From the NCBI GenBank assembly GCA_945877115.1, contig CAMCQR010000016.1, forward strand, positions 1 through 38,282: 38,282 nucleotides of DNA. Direction: 5' to 3'. Every line of letters begins with the position of its first letter. Positions within the stretch are counted from its first letter, which is position 1. The stretch is from Synechococcus sp. UW140. Lineage in GTDB: Bacteria > Cyanobacteriota > Cyanobacteriia > PCC-6307 > Cyanobiaceae. Below the pieces are notes generated by a model. It was not told where the DNA came from, ran no database searches, and saw only the letters and a list, made by a program, of their open reading frames with translations. This document shows, piece by piece, positions 1-8,577 of the stretch. Made by a program: the position numbers and the translations under genes.

Positions 1-999
1 CACTTCGCTGATCCCATCACCTGGGGTTGGCAAGACATCGCCCAGCGGGTCGTCATCACAGGCGCCACCGACAACGCTGATGTCCTCGGCTGCGATGACA
101 TCCCCGCCCGCGTCGATGGCCTCGCTGGCAATGATCAACTCCGGGGTGGTGACTTCAACGATTCCCTTGCCGGCAACCTCGGCAACGACCTCCTCTTCAG
201 CCGCGGCGGTAACGACAGCCTCGCCGGCGGCGACGGCAACGACACCCTTGATGCCGGTACTGGCCATGACATCCTCAGTGGCGGCGATGGCAACGATCTC
301 CTCCTCGCCGGCAATGGCAATGACACCCTCTGGGGCGGTTCAGGCAATGACACCCTCGATGGCAGCTCTGGCCGAGACACCTATCTCTTTGGCCGCGGCT
401 TTGGCCATGACACAATCACCGATTGCGACTTTGATAACAGCTTCGATCAGGTTCACTTCCTCGATCTTGAAGCCACCGATCTCCTCTCCCTCCAACGCCT
501 ACAGAACAATCTGATCTTCTCCTTTGCCAGCGGTGATCAACTCACCCTGGATCGCTTCTTTGAGACCTTCTGGGTACCCAGCTGGAGCGGCACCCCCTAC
601 GCCATCGAATCCTTCGTCTTCGCTGATCAAACCACTTGGGACTGGAAAGAGATCAATCAAAAAATTGATTCCAACCACAGCCATTCACAGCCCATGGCTG
701 TGAATTCTGTCCAAACGAACCAGGGAATTCAAGGACAGGACGAATGGGATCCCATCACTGGATTCCCTTCATCATCAGCAAAAAATAAAGGCTCGGGGGA
801 AATCAACTCCGCCATGGCAACCCTTAGGGATAGGACATGGAATCAGCAGCAAAATTTGGAATCTCAATGGGGATTACCCATCCATGGCATGCAGGTATGG
901 GAGGAATTCGCCGAAGGCTCCGAGTTATTGGGGATCAAGATTCACTGGGATGGGATTAGCGCAGCCACATCAACGCTCGGCAAGCTAGGACCTATCTAA
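1..999 (+). CDS. RTX-type calcium-binding protein, C-terminal part (5' end outside window)
   Basis: Frame 1 is open from the first base to a TAA at 997-999, so the gene is cut by the window edge (332 residues seen). Residues about 40-128 hold successive nine-residue RTX nonapeptides of the type GGxGNDxLx, such as GGDGNDTLDAG and GGSGNDTLDG. In this family these bind Ca2+ as parallel beta-rolls in proteins exported by type I secretion. Residues 130-215 (FGHDTITDCD, then DQLTLDRFF and FVFADQTTWDW) match the hemolysin-related domain that usually follows RTX blocks. The last roughly 110 residues are a polar tail rich in Gln and Trp that I cannot assign. The gene ends 7 bp from the convergent CBS-domain gene. 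The substrate or enzymatic role is unknown because the N-terminal part is missing. The RTX assignment is secure; adhesin, S-layer-like or enzymatic roles are all possible. Confidence 0.88.
   Translation, partial: HFADPITWGWQDIAQRVVITGATDNADVLGCDDIPARVDGLAGNDQLRGGDFNDSLAGNLGNDLLFSRGGNDSLAGGDGNDTLDAGTGHDILSGGDGNDLLLAGNGNDTLWGGSGNDTLDGSSGRDTYLFGRGFGHDTITDCDFDNSFDQVHFLDLEATDLLSLQRLQNNLIFSFASGDQLTLDRFFETFWVPSWSGTPYAIESFVFADQTTWDWKEINQKIDSNHSHSQPMAVNSVQTNQGIQGQDEWDPITGFPSSSAKNKGSGEINSAMATLRDRTWNQQQNLESQWGLPIHGMQVWEEFAEGSELLGIKIHWDGISAATSTLGKLGPI
118..384 (+). repeat. RTX nonapeptide-coding repeat block
   Basis: The translated frame shows about nine degenerate GGxGxDxLx units in tandem. At DNA level the units share GGC-AAY-GAC-(A/C)YC-CTC cores. 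The repeat lies inside the partial RTX gene and encodes its Ca2+-binding beta-roll. Confidence 0.85.
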
Positions 1000-1006
1000 C
1001 CCTAAA

Positions 1007-2341
1007 TCAATGGTGCTCTTTTTCATTAAGCAACTCAGGGGGCTTTTGAATCACCAAGATTTTATCGACTCGTTTCCCATCCATGTCAACCACTTCAATG
1101 CGTAAATTATTCCATTCGAAATGTTCGCCGGCATGGGGAATTCTTCCCAAACGATGCATTACAAAGCCGCCAAGGGTCTGAAACGTTCCTGAAGATTCGT
1201 CGGGTAAGGAGGATATCTCCACCAAATCCTTAAATTCAGAGAGGTCCAGACCACCATCAAGCAGCCAGGAGCCATCGTCACGCTCCACAACCATCGGATC
1301 TTCCCGATCTTCGACCGAGGGAAGATCACCCACAATCGCCTCCATCAGATCATTGAGGGTTACCAAACCCTCAATGCCACCGAATTCATCCGTAACCAAG
1401 GCAATATGAACACCCGTCTGCTTAAACTGCTCAATGACATTAAGGGCTCTCATACCAGCCGTCACATAAAGAGGAGGCTGCAGCATCGATTCAATATCAA
1501 GGGGTTCGCCATTGACATAGGCAGCCAGCAGACTTCTCACCCTGACAATGCCAACACAGTCATCCAAACTACCCTTACCGACAGGGAATCGACTGTGGGT
1601 GCTGGCTAAAATCTCATCCAAATTGTCCTGGACAGGTTCTTCACTATCAATCCAGCTGATATCGGTCCTGGGGGTCATCACAGCCTTGACCGAACGATCG
1701 CCAAGGCGCAGAACCCTTTGCACCATTTCATGCTCGGCCTCCTCAAAAACCCCCGTCTCTGCCCCCTGACGCAACATCGCTTTAATCTCTTCCTCCGTGA
1801 TTCCCGGTTCCTGAGAATCCTTGATTCCCATGATCTTGATCAACCAATCCGTTGACAGGCCGAGGATATAAACAAATGGCGCCGTCAGGCCCGAAAGCCA
1901 ACGCATCGGCCGGGCCACAAAGCGGGCTATTTGCTCAGGCTCGTTGAGGGCAATCCGCTTGGGGACCAGTTCGCCAATCACCAACGAAAGATAGGTGATC
2001 AGGGAAACAACCAAGGCAACACTTAAACCCTCAGCATAGGGATTGAGGAGGGGAATATCACTTAATATCGGTCGCAGTCTTTGGGCGATCGTTGCACCAC
2101 CAACCGCGCCACTCAAAATGCCGATCAGGGTGATGCCGATCTGGACAGTGGAAAGAAATTCATTGGGTGAATTGGCGAGACGTAAAGCCGCTCTAGCTCC
2201 TCGATCGCCACGGTCAGCTTGCTGCTCTAACCTCACCTTTCGGGCAGAAACTACGGCGATTTCCGAACCCGAAAAAACCCCATTAGCTAAAATCAGAACC
2301 AGAATTAAAAGGATCTCGAAAATAATCGAGGCCACTAGCAA
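1007..2341 (-). CDS. CNNM/CorC (HlyC) family CBS-domain membrane protein
   Basis: The 444-residue protein has the family's full order: a DUF21/CNNM membrane domain (hydrophobic segments near residues 5-25, 64-86, 105-127 and 147-165), a CBS pair (about 200-325) and a C-terminal CorC_HlyC domain (about 345-430). The membrane domain carries the typical VIGELVPKRIAL stretch, and the CBS-linked GGIEGLVTLNDLMEAIVGD is characteristic of the family. Members are implicated in Mg2+/Co2+ efflux or homeostasis; the annotation 'hemolysin' is historical. The start is TTG, because a TGA lies in frame 15 bp upstream; GTG at 2335 is the only near alternative. It stands alone, convergent with the RTX gene. 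Confidence 0.9.
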   Translation of the reverse strand: MLVASIIFEILLILVLILANGVFSGSEIAVVSARKVRLEQQADRGDRGARAALRLANSPNEFLSTVQIGITLIGILSGAVGGATIAQRLRPILSDIPLLNPYAEGLSVALVVSLITYLSLVIGELVPKRIALNEPEQIARFVARPMRWLSGLTAPFVYILGLSTDWLIKIMGIKDSQEPGITEEEIKAMLRQGAETGVFEEAEHEMVQRVLRLGDRSVKAVMTPRTDISWIDSEEPVQDNLDEILASTHSRFPVGKGSLDDCVGIVRVRSLLAAYVNGEPLDIESMLQPPLYVTAGMRALNVIEQFKQTGVHIALVTDEFGGIEGLVTLNDLMEAIVGDLPSVEDREDPMVVERDDGSWLLDGGLDLSEFKDLVEISSLPDESSGTFQTLGGFVMHRLGRIPHAGEHFEWNNLRIEVVDMDGKRVDKILVIQKPPELLNEKEHH

Positions 2342-2684
2342 GAATTGGAATACTCAGGAATTCTAGCATAAACCCTATCTTGACCGGCCGATCAAAGCTT
2401 GTTACCCATCAATTCCATGCTAATTGCAAAGCATTAAACATGGCTCTCCGCCTTATCTCATGAAGGATTTCTGCCAAAACCTTGACCGTCAACACGACCT
2501 GCCCAAACTCAGGTGCCAGATCCAAAGGCTTTTCAAGCCCCTTTCTAAATCCCTGAACCCACACCATAACGACCGTCTCCCGCCCAAACCCAGCCACGAC
2601 AAGGCCAATTGCAGCCATTAGGGCTGGTCAGCCGCAGGCGGCTGCCTAGGATCTCACCATTACTGTGCAAAACCCGGACCCCGC
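2342..2684. other. Intergenic region between the divergent CBS-protein gene and lepA
   Basis: About 340 bp that should hold both divergent promoters. Two mutually antisense open frames of 65-69 codons (2424-2621 + and 2409-2618 -) have no recognisable product and I do not call them. A perfect inverted repeat at 2629-2644 (CAGCCG, 4-nt loop, CGGCTG) sits about 40 nt before the lepA start. It has no following T-run, so it is not an obvious terminator. Confidence 0.5.
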
Positions 2685-4493
2685 ATGACCGACGTTCCCG
2701 CCGCGCGGATCCGCAACTTCTCTATAATCGCCCACATTGACCATGGCAAATCCACCCTGGCCGACCGACTCCTGCAGGAGACGGGCACGGTGGCGGCCCG
2801 TGATATGCAAGAACAATTCCTGGACAATATGGAATTGGAACGGGAGCGCGGAATTACAATCAAACTGCAAGCGGCCCGCATGGAATATACGGCTAAAGAT
2901 GGACAAATCTATATTTTAAATTTGATTGACACACCAGGCCATGTGGATTTCTCCTACGAAGTGAGCCGCAGCCTGCAAGCCTGTGAAGGGGCTCTCCTGG
3001 TTGTGGATGCCAGTCAGGGCGTTGAGGCCCAGACCTTGGCCAATGTTTATCTGGCTTTGGAAAACGATCTGGAAATCATTCCAGTTCTCAACAAAATCGA
3101 CTTACCCGGGGCTGACCCCGAGCGAATCGCTGAGGAAATTGAATCCATCATCGGTCTGGACACCAGTAACGCCATCGCCTGTTCCGCCAAAACCGGCCTC
3201 GGTATCCCTGAAATCCTGCAGGCGGTCGTGGATCGGATCCCCCCACCCGCCGATCGGCTCGCAGAACCATTAAGGGCGCTGATTTTTGATTCCTATTATG
3301 ATGCCTATAGGGGTGTCATTGTGTATTTCAGGGTGATCAGTGGCTCGATCTCCCGTAAAGACAAGGTTTTATTGATGGCCAGTGGCAAAACCTATGAACT
3401 GGATGAAGTCGGTGTCATGGCACCAGATCAACGGCAGGTGGACTCCCTCCACGCTGGTGAAGTGGGCTACCTTGCTGCTTCGATTAAGGCAGTAACCGAT
3501 GCCCGGGTCGGCGACACCATCACCTTATTTAATAACCCTGCCAGCGAACCCCTACCTGGCTATACCGAAGCCAAACCCATGGTCTTCTGTGGGCTCTTCC
3601 CCATCGATGCCGACCAATATCCGGATTTGCGTGAGGCCCTGGATAAGTTAAAACTCTCTGATGCGGCTCTGAAATACGAACCGGAAACCAGCAGCGCCAT
3701 GGGATTTGGCTTCCGCTGCGGTTTTCTGGGGCTATTACACATGGAAATCGTGCAAGAACGGCTAGAGCGTGAATACAACCTCGAACTGATTGTCACAGCG
3801 CCTTCGGTAATTTACAGGGTCAATATGCTCGATGGAACCAGCTTATCAATAGACAATCCAGCCACACTACCCGATCCTCAAAAGCGAGAGTCAATTGAAG
3901 AGCCTTATGTCAAGCTTGAAATATATACGCCAAATATTTACAATGGAGCCCTGATGGAACTCTGTCAAGAGCGGCGTGGGGAATTTATTGATATGAAATA
4001 CATTACGACGGATCGCGTCACGCTTCAGTACGAGCTGCCCTTGGCTGAAGTGGTAACAGATTTCTTTGATCAGATGAAAAGTCGAACCAAGGGATACGCT
4101 TCAATGGAATATCAACTCATCGGCTATCGCAAAAATGAGTTAGCGCGTCTCGATGTGTTAATCAACAACGAACGTGCCGATCCCCTAACCTCGATAGTCC
4201 ATCGGGATAAGGCCTATAACGTCGGCAAAGGACTGGTGGAGAAGCTCAAAGAACTGATACCGCGTCAACAATTTAAGATCCCTATCCAAGCCGCCATTGG
4301 TAGCCGTGTGATTGCCAGTGAAAGCATTAGTGCCATACGCAAAGATGTACTGGCAAAATGCTATGGAGGCGACATCTCCCGTAAGAAAAAATTACTGCAA
4401 AAGCAAGCGAAAGGCAAAAAACGAATGAAAGCCATGGGCAAAGTGGAAGTTCCCCAAGAAGCCTTCATGGCCGTTCTTAAGCTTAATCAGTAG
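2685..4493 (+). CDS. lepA: Elongation factor 4 (LepA), ribosomal back-translocating GTPase
   Basis: The 602 residues match the usual LepA length. All five G motifs are visible: G1 AHIDHGKST at about residue 16, G2 RERGIT near 54, G3 [15 protein letters not shown] near 83, G4 NKIDLPGAD near 139 and G5 SAKTGLGI near 171. The LepA-specific C-terminal domain follows, ending in a basic stretch rich in KKK and [16 protein letters not shown]. In the family the protein binds stalled ribosomes in the cytoplasm and acts during elongation or 30S biogenesis. The ATG start fits the conserved N terminus, although no good Shine-Dalgarno is seen. The next gene starts 160 bp downstream. Confidence 0.97.
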   Translation: MTDVPAARIRNFSIIAHIDHGKSTLADRLLQETGTVAARDMQEQFLDNMELERERGITIKLQAARMEYTAKDGQIYILNLIDTPGHVDFSYEVSRSLQACEGALLVVDASQGVEAQTLANVYLALENDLEIIPVLNKIDLPGADPERIAEEIESIIGLDTSNAIACSAKTGLGIPEILQAVVDRIPPPADRLAEPLRALIFDSYYDAYRGVIVYFRVISGSISRKDKVLLMASGKTYELDEVGVMAPDQRQVDSLHAGEVGYLAASIKAVTDARVGDTITLFNNPASEPLPGYTEAKPMVFCGLFPIDADQYPDLREALDKLKLSDAALKYEPETSSAMGFGFRCGFLGLLHMEIVQERLEREYNLELIVTAPSVIYRVNMLDGTSLSIDNPATLPDPQKRESIEEPYVKLEIYTPNIYNGALMELCQERRGEFIDMKYITTDRVTLQYELPLAEVVTDFFDQMKSRTKGYASMEYQLIGYRKNELARLDVLINNERADPLTSIVHRDKAYNVGKGLVEKLKELIPRQQFKIPIQAAIGSRVIASESISAIRKDVLAKCYGGDISRKKKLLQKQAKGKKRMKAMGKVEVPQEAFMAVLKLNQ

Positions 4494-4555
4494 CAATGCA
4501 TCCAGGGGAATTCTCCAAAAAACCCATTCCGCCTCGTCCTGGCTGCCGTAGCCAA

Positions 4556-4561
4556 TACAAT
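4556..4561 (+). promoter_or_regulatory. Possible -10 element (TACAAT) ahead of the pseudopilin cluster
   Basis: TACAAT lies between lepA and the first pseudopilin gene, about 90 nt before its TTG start. There is no convincing -35 hexamer about 17 nt upstream, so the call is weak. Confidence 0.25.
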
Positions 4562-4591
4562 AAAAGCCTTGGCAGCAAAAGCCTTGGCAGC
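4562..4591. repeat. Perfect 15-bp tandem duplication
   Basis: AAAAGCCTTGGCAGC occurs twice back to back between lepA and the first pseudopilin gene, just after the possible -10 element. It would lie in the 5' leader of the cluster. No third copy was noticed nearby. Confidence 0.85.
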
Positions 4592-4652
4592 CTAATCGCA
4601 AGGTCCTTTGTCCGTTCTCGGGAACCCTTGAGAGCTCAACGAATTCAAGGAT

Positions 4653-5258
4653 TTGAACCCCGTCCTTGCTCGGCCTGCCCGCGGCCGAACCCTCGTTTCA
4701 AAACCAATCCCAATTCGATCCCACTCTTCTGGACGATTAATACCGCCGGATGCCGAAGCTGGCTTCCTGCTTCCCCTAACGGTCGTGGCCTCCATGGGGC
4801 TGTTGCTCTCCAGCCTTTCGCTCCAGGCGACGTCCCTGCAAAGCCAACTTCGCTTTCGATCCCAGCTTCAGGCCCGCTCCGATCAGGATCAACTGAGCCA
4901 GGCAGCCCAGAGGTTGGTGGGCGAGATCAATCTTCACCATCCCTGCCTGCTGCACCTGCCTTCACAAAATTGGACCCGGGAGGGGATCGATTGCATTGAT
5001 CTCAACCGAGCCACCTGGCTGATCCAAGGGGGCAATGGATCCCCCGCCGATGTCCGTACCCTCGCTTGGCAGCCTGATGCCAATGGTCAGAAGGTCATGC
5101 TGCTGCTGGCACTGCCCAAGGCCCCAGGGGGCACAGCCTCAGGGAGCACAGCCCCAGGGGGCACTGGCCGGCGCGGCTTATTCGCGATTGGACTCGGCGG
5201 TGATCCCGTCCGGGCTTTGTCCATTGCAGAGCAGGGCCTGCTGGGGGCCGAATCATGA
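4653..5258 (+). CDS. PilX/GspK-like minor pilin (module 1, gene 1)
   Basis: The 201-residue protein has one hydrophobic segment at residues 37-58 (GFLLPLTVVASMGLLLSSLS). It is preceded by a basic leader and followed by a predicted helical stretch, which is the pilin-like layout. After a possible prepilin-peptidase Gly37, position +5 is Leu rather than the usual Glu, as in many PilX/GspK-type initiating subunits. The soluble part has a Cys pair (HHPCLLHL, GIDCIDL) and a short low-complexity loop (GGTASGSTAPGG). The start is TTG because no ATG or GTG is available before the hydrophobic segment. Its stop overlaps the next start (ATGA), indicating translational coupling. The pilin-like nature is inferred from topology and gene context; sequence conservation is weak. 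Confidence 0.65.
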   Translation: MNPVLARPARGRTLVSKPIPIRSHSSGRLIPPDAEAGFLLPLTVVASMGLLLSSLSLQATSLQSQLRFRSQLQARSDQDQLSQAAQRLVGEINLHHPCLLHLPSQNWTREGIDCIDLNRATWLIQGGNGSPADVRTLAWQPDANGQKVMLLLALPKAPGGTASGSTAPGGTGRRGLFAIGLGGDPVRALSIAEQGLLGAES

Positions 5259-5647
5259 CGATGGCAGAAGTGACACTTGCCGCCGTGATCCTGATGGGCT
5301 CGGCTTCGGCCTCGGCGCAAATCTGGGCCAGTTCAATGGCGGGGATCCACAATGCCCAACAACGGCAGCTGGCTTTGAACCGGATCGATGGCGAGCTGAT
5401 CCTGCTCCAGAACCACTGGCAACAGCTGGCCCAGCTCGGACCCCTAGCCCAATCCTGTCGCACCGCCAGTGAACAACTCTTGGACAATCTCCAGGAGACC
5501 CCACTGGCTTCTGGCGTGGATCGCCAGCTGACCCTATTAACAGAAGAGGAGGGCCTGATGGTGTCGCTTCAAGATCGCGACGAACCCCAGGCCCGCCGCG
5601 ACCAACTGGTCAAACCGGCGGCCCTGCACCTCTGTGAGGAAGCTTGA
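5255..5647 (+). CDS. PilV-like minor pilin lacking a leader peptide (module 1, gene 2)
   Basis: This 130-residue protein begins MTMAEVTLAAVILMG. It aligns with the mature N terminus of PilV/GspI-type pilins (F-T-L-x-E-V-x-x-A-x-x-I-L) with Met in place of Phe+1 and Glu exactly at position 5. There is no basic leader and no in-frame start just upstream. The rest is helical and polar, with two Cys. The ATG overlaps the TGA of the preceding gene, so it is probably translationally coupled. In the family such subunits sit at the pilus tip or assembly-priming complex in the inner membrane. How it would mature without prepilin-peptidase cleavage is open. Confidence 0.6.
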   Translation: MTMAEVTLAAVILMGSASASAQIWASSMAGIHNAQQRQLALNRIDGELILLQNHWQQLAQLGPLAQSCRTASEQLLDNLQETPLASGVDRQLTLLTEEEGLMVSLQDRDEPQARRDQLVKPAALHLCEEA

Positions 5648-5649
5648 GC

Positions 5650-6153
5650 ATGGGCAAAGCAGCACAACCCCACTCCACCGGGTTCACCCTGGTAGAGCTA
5701 CTCGTGACTCTTTCTGTGCTGATGCTGCTGGCCGGCCTGGCCATGGCCTACGGCAGCGCCGGTCTGGCCAGGTTTCGTGTGGAAACGGCCAGCCGCCGCG
5801 TCCTCCTGGGCCTGGAAGCAGGCCGTACTGCGGCGCTGCAAAGTGGCCAACCCTGCAGCCTCCATCTGGGCGAAAAGGGTTGGGAGGCCCCAGCCTCCAG
5901 CTCCCTGGCCGCCTGTGCCGGGGTCAACGTGCCGCTGGTTGAGGGCATCGAATCTTCGGTAGTCGAACTGGAGCACAACATGCCTGCAACCGTTCGCTTC
6001 ACCAGCAATGGCCTAATTCTTGATGGGGGAACCGTGGTCCTGCGCTCGGATGGCACCGAACTGGAACGCTGTGTGGTCGTGTCCCTGCCCCTGGGGGTGA
6101 CACGGGTCGGGCGCATGGCGTCCGGATCCTGCCAAAGGGATACGAGTCTTTAA
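5650..6153 (+). CDS. FimT/GspH-like minor pilin (module 1, gene 3)
   Basis: The 167-residue protein has a classical prepilin N terminus, leader to Gly11 then FTLVELLVTLSVLMLLAGLA, with Glu at +5, followed by a globular domain of the GspH/FimT type. I chose ATG 5650 over the in-frame TTG 5644: GAGGA at 5636-5640 is 9 nt from the ATG but only 3 nt from the TTG. The stop of the previous gene lies between them. Cys residues in the mature part (QPCSLHLG, AACAGV, ERCVVV, GSCQR) suggest disulfides after export. By family it would be an assembly-priming minor pilin of a type IV pilus or related secretion/transformation pseudopilus. Confidence 0.85.
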   Translation: MGKAAQPHSTGFTLVELLVTLSVLMLLAGLAMAYGSAGLARFRVETASRRVLLGLEAGRTAALQSGQPCSLHLGEKGWEAPASSSLAACAGVNVPLVEGIESSVVELEHNMPATVRFTSNGLILDGGTVVLRSDGTELERCVVVSLPLGVTRVGRMASGSCQRDTSL

Positions 6154-6163
6154 GGGAAAACCG

Positions 6164-6727
6164 ATGCAACAAAGTGACCCGATGGAGTCCAGCACCAAGG
6201 GCTTCAGCCTGGTGGAACTGCTGCTGGCACTCGGCTTAGCCCTGATGATCTGCGGGGGAGTCGCGAAGATGCAGGTGTACCTTCAACGCAGCGCCGATCT
6301 GGCCATGCGGGTGATGCGCGAGCGACGCTTCCAGGACAGGGCTCTGGAACTGATTCGCTCGGATGTGCTGCGGTCCCAAGCCATCGCTCTCGATGGCGCC
6401 GCATCGGGTCCCTGCGGACTGGGTGGGAGGCGATCGGTGCTGGCCTTGAAAACAGAGGTCGGAACCATCGTCTACAGCCAGGGAAGCGCCCCGAGTTCCA
6501 TTTGGCGTGGAGAGGTTCTGATGCGCTGCGGTCCAGCCTTTTCGCTGTCTGGGGAGCCTAGTGTGGGTCAATTCCAGAATCGCGTCGTGCTAGATGGACT
6601 GCAAACCGAGGGGTTTACCGCCCAAAGCCTTGATGGAATCAGGTTGAAATTGCGTCTAAGACAAAACTTTATGGGCCCAAGTGGCCCCCAGCTCATTGAG
6701 AATGAGATTCTCACAACCATGCGCTAA
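6164..6727 (+). CDS. PilW/GspJ-like minor pilin (module 1, gene 4)
   Basis: 187 residues with prepilin leader ending at Gly13, then FSLVELLLALGLALMICGGV with Glu at +5. The long amphipathic helix and a beta-rich C-terminal half (ending in a QLIENEILTTMR stretch) resemble PilW/GspJ subunits. Two Cys lie in the soluble part (GPCGLGG, MRCGPA). It starts 10 bp after the FimT-like gene. It closes the first module; a 100-bp gap separates it from module 2. Confidence 0.82.
   Translation: MQQSDPMESSTKGFSLVELLLALGLALMICGGVAKMQVYLQRSADLAMRVMRERRFQDRALELIRSDVLRSQAIALDGAASGPCGLGGRRSVLALKTEVGTIVYSQGSAPSSIWRGEVLMRCGPAFSLSGEPSVGQFQNRVVLDGLQTEGFTAQSLDGIRLKLRLRQNFMGPSGPQLIENEILTTMR
6697..6713. repeat. Perfect inverted repeat at the end of the PilW-like gene
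   Basis: TGAGAAT, 3-nt spacer, ATTCTCA, lying over the last codons of the gene. No T-run follows, so a terminator role is uncertain; it could protect the 3' end of a processed transcript. Confidence 0.5.
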
Positions 6728-6827
6728 TTCGAGCATAATGAGCTATAGTTAGGTCTTTAGACCGATGTCTAGGCCTCTGGGAACCTGTTTGGGGCTATGA
6801 TGATCGTTAAGGGAATAGGAAGATGTC

Positions 6828-7343
6828 GTGAGCCTGACCAGGCCAAGCTTGTTTGCCCGAAAACGGAGGCCGCAGGCAACCGTCTCAGTTCAGTCTGGCT
6901 TTGTGCTGATCTTTGTTCTGCTCGCAGGCTTGATCCTGATCATGACGGCCGTAAGCCTGGTGTCTCGGGCCACAAGCGGCGCCACTACCACGATCGGTGA
7001 ATCAAGAACCCAAGCAGCCCGGATGGCCGCGGAGACTGGATTTAATACCATTATGGCTAGAATAAACAAAGAAGATATTGACACTTTCAGTACATTTATA
7101 GACTCAGAAAATAAGATACTGTGCGCACCGACTACGAGCTATACGATCGTTAACTTCAGTTTCAATCCGGATTTGATCCCAAACTGCGATCCAACCAACG
7201 ACATTGGCATAGATATCAATATATCAATTCGTGGCAAATTAATAGCGGGATCTAATGATTATTTCCAAGACATTACCCGCACCCTAAGAGTGTGCAAGCC
7301 AATCGCCAATCCAACTCAAGTCAGGGTAAGATCTTTCAGCTAA
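6828..7343 (+). CDS. PilX-like minor pilin (module 2, gene 1)
   Basis: 171 residues starting at GTG, preceded by GGAAG at suitable distance. Basic leader to Gly24, then FVLIFVLLAGLILIMTAVSL; position +5 is Phe, not Glu, as in PilX-type proteins (PilX_N-like helix with SRATSGATTT and ETGFNTIMARIN). The C-terminal half (from about 7040) switches to AT-rich codon use. Cys residues near CAPTTSY, PNCDPTND and RVCKP may form disulfides. It mirrors the first gene of module 1 in position and N-terminal type. Confidence 0.7.
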   Translation: MSLTRPSLFARKRRPQATVSVQSGFVLIFVLLAGLILIMTAVSLVSRATSGATTTIGESRTQAARMAAETGFNTIMARINKEDIDTFSTFIDSENKILCAPTTSYTIVNFSFNPDLIPNCDPTNDIGIDINISIRGKLIAGSNDYFQDITRTLRVCKPIANPTQVRVRSFS

Positions 7344-7348
7344 AATCC

Positions 7349-8047
7349 ATGAAATTAATATATCATAAAAAACAAGTCATCAAAGTTGCTCCATCGCACA
7401 TTGTAAGAACGTATCAAAAAAATAAAGTATTCAAGCTTGCGGCAAGCCAACATAAAAACCTTGGCTCTTCAATGATTGAACTACTGATTGCCACAGTTGT
7501 GGCCCTTTTTGCAGCCAGTGCGGCGGCCCAAATAATCAATAATCTCAACAATAGCAGCCTTAATCGTCGAGCTGGATCCGCAAGCGCCATTGATGTCGCC
7601 ACCAACAATGATTTACAGTGGTTTCAGCAGTACGCTCAGTATTGGCGCCTACTTAAAGGTCCCTATCTTAGTCTTCCAATCGAGGTCACAAAGACTGACG
7701 TTGCATATACTAAAATACAAAATTCTAACGAATCCAAAGTATATGACCCCGATGATCCATCCGAATGTGTTGGCAACAACATGGCTATTTCCTTCCTTCA
7801 AGATGCCGCCAATTCCTCAACATATATCTCTCCAATCAATAATCCACCTAACCCCATTAGCTCCAACGGATCATCCCAAATTATTACCCTTCCCAACGTG
7901 GCATCCATTTACGTACTGACTAGACAAATACAACCTGGCGCAGTAACAGGCACCCTAATGATAACCTATACATTAACAAGGTCTGGGGTAATACAATTCA
8001 GGAAGAATTCTTCTGTGTTTCTACCAGCATCAGGTTGGTGCCCATGA
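7349..8047 (+). CDS. Divergent pilin-like protein, AT-rich (module 2, gene 2)
   Basis: 232 residues from ATG 7349, chosen because it follows the preceding TAA by 5 bp; an upstream in-frame ATG at 7292 would overlap that gene by 52 bp. An unusually long basic leader (about 39 residues) precedes G-SSMIELLIATVVALFAASA, with Glu at +5 of a non-standard +1 Ser. The soluble domain is Asn/Ser-rich (NNLNNSSLN, NPPNPISSNGSS) with two Cys. Base composition is clearly lower in GC than in the flanking genes. By position and the ATVVALFAASA helix it corresponds to a PilV/PilW-type subunit, but the soluble part is not recognisable. Confidence 0.65.
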   Translation: MKLIYHKKQVIKVAPSHIVRTYQKNKVFKLAASQHKNLGSSMIELLIATVVALFAASAAAQIINNLNNSSLNRRAGSASAIDVATNNDLQWFQQYAQYWRLLKGPYLSLPIEVTKTDVAYTKIQNSNESKVYDPDDPSECVGNNMAISFLQDAANSSTYISPINNPPNPISSNGSSQIITLPNVASIYVLTRQIQPGAVTGTLMITYTLTRSGVIQFRKNSSVFLPASGWCP

Positions 8048-8577
8048 TTCTAAACACGATTAGCAACTCTGCCCATGCCAGTCGGTCCAAGACGGGTTTC
8101 ACAGTGGTTGAACTTCTAGTTGCAGTTTCAATTTTGGGGATATTGGGCTCCCTTGCCTTTCGATCGATGCTCGGATTTACCGAACAACGCCGTCTTCGCA
8201 ATGCCGCCTTGGAAGTGATCGGCATGATCCAGGAAAAACGCGCCTTGGTGATGGCCCAACGACTCACCGTACCCGCAGCCTGCATGTCACTTGACCCAGC
8301 CGATACCTCCAGCCCAATCCGTCCAGACAAGGGCATGACCTCCGGAGTCACTGGCTTAGAGGTCATAACCGAAGCCGGTGGCACCCCCGATCCCCTTTGC
8401 TTCACACCCGAGGGGTTGGTACTGACCCCCCGAACCCTTGTGCTCAGATCACCAGCGGTTGTCGACCAAGGCGATTGGTGTGTCGTCGTGAAACCCCTAT
8501 TGGCCCAACCCCATCTCGATTGGAGGCCCAGTGGCCAAAGCGGTTGTCGCTTTGATGCTGGAGGAGGTTCCCTCTGA
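8044..8577 (+). CDS. FimT/GspH-like minor pilin (module 2, gene 3)
   Basis: 177 residues from ATG 8044, which overlaps the previous TGA (ATGA). Leader ends at Gly18, followed by FTVVELLVAVSILGILGSLA with Glu+5 and a basic segment after the helix (TEQRRLRNAALEV), typical of GspH/FimT proteins. GC content returns to the level of the rest of the window. Three Cys are present in the soluble part. It is the counterpart of the module 1 gene at 5650. Confidence 0.85.
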   Translation: MILNTISNSAHASRSKTGFTVVELLVAVSILGILGSLAFRSMLGFTEQRRLRNAALEVIGMIQEKRALVMAQRLTVPAACMSLDPADTSSPIRPDKGMTSGVTGLEVITEAGGTPDPLCFTPEGLVLTPRTLVLRSPAVVDQGDWCVVVKPLLAQPHLDWRPSGQSGCRFDAGGGSL

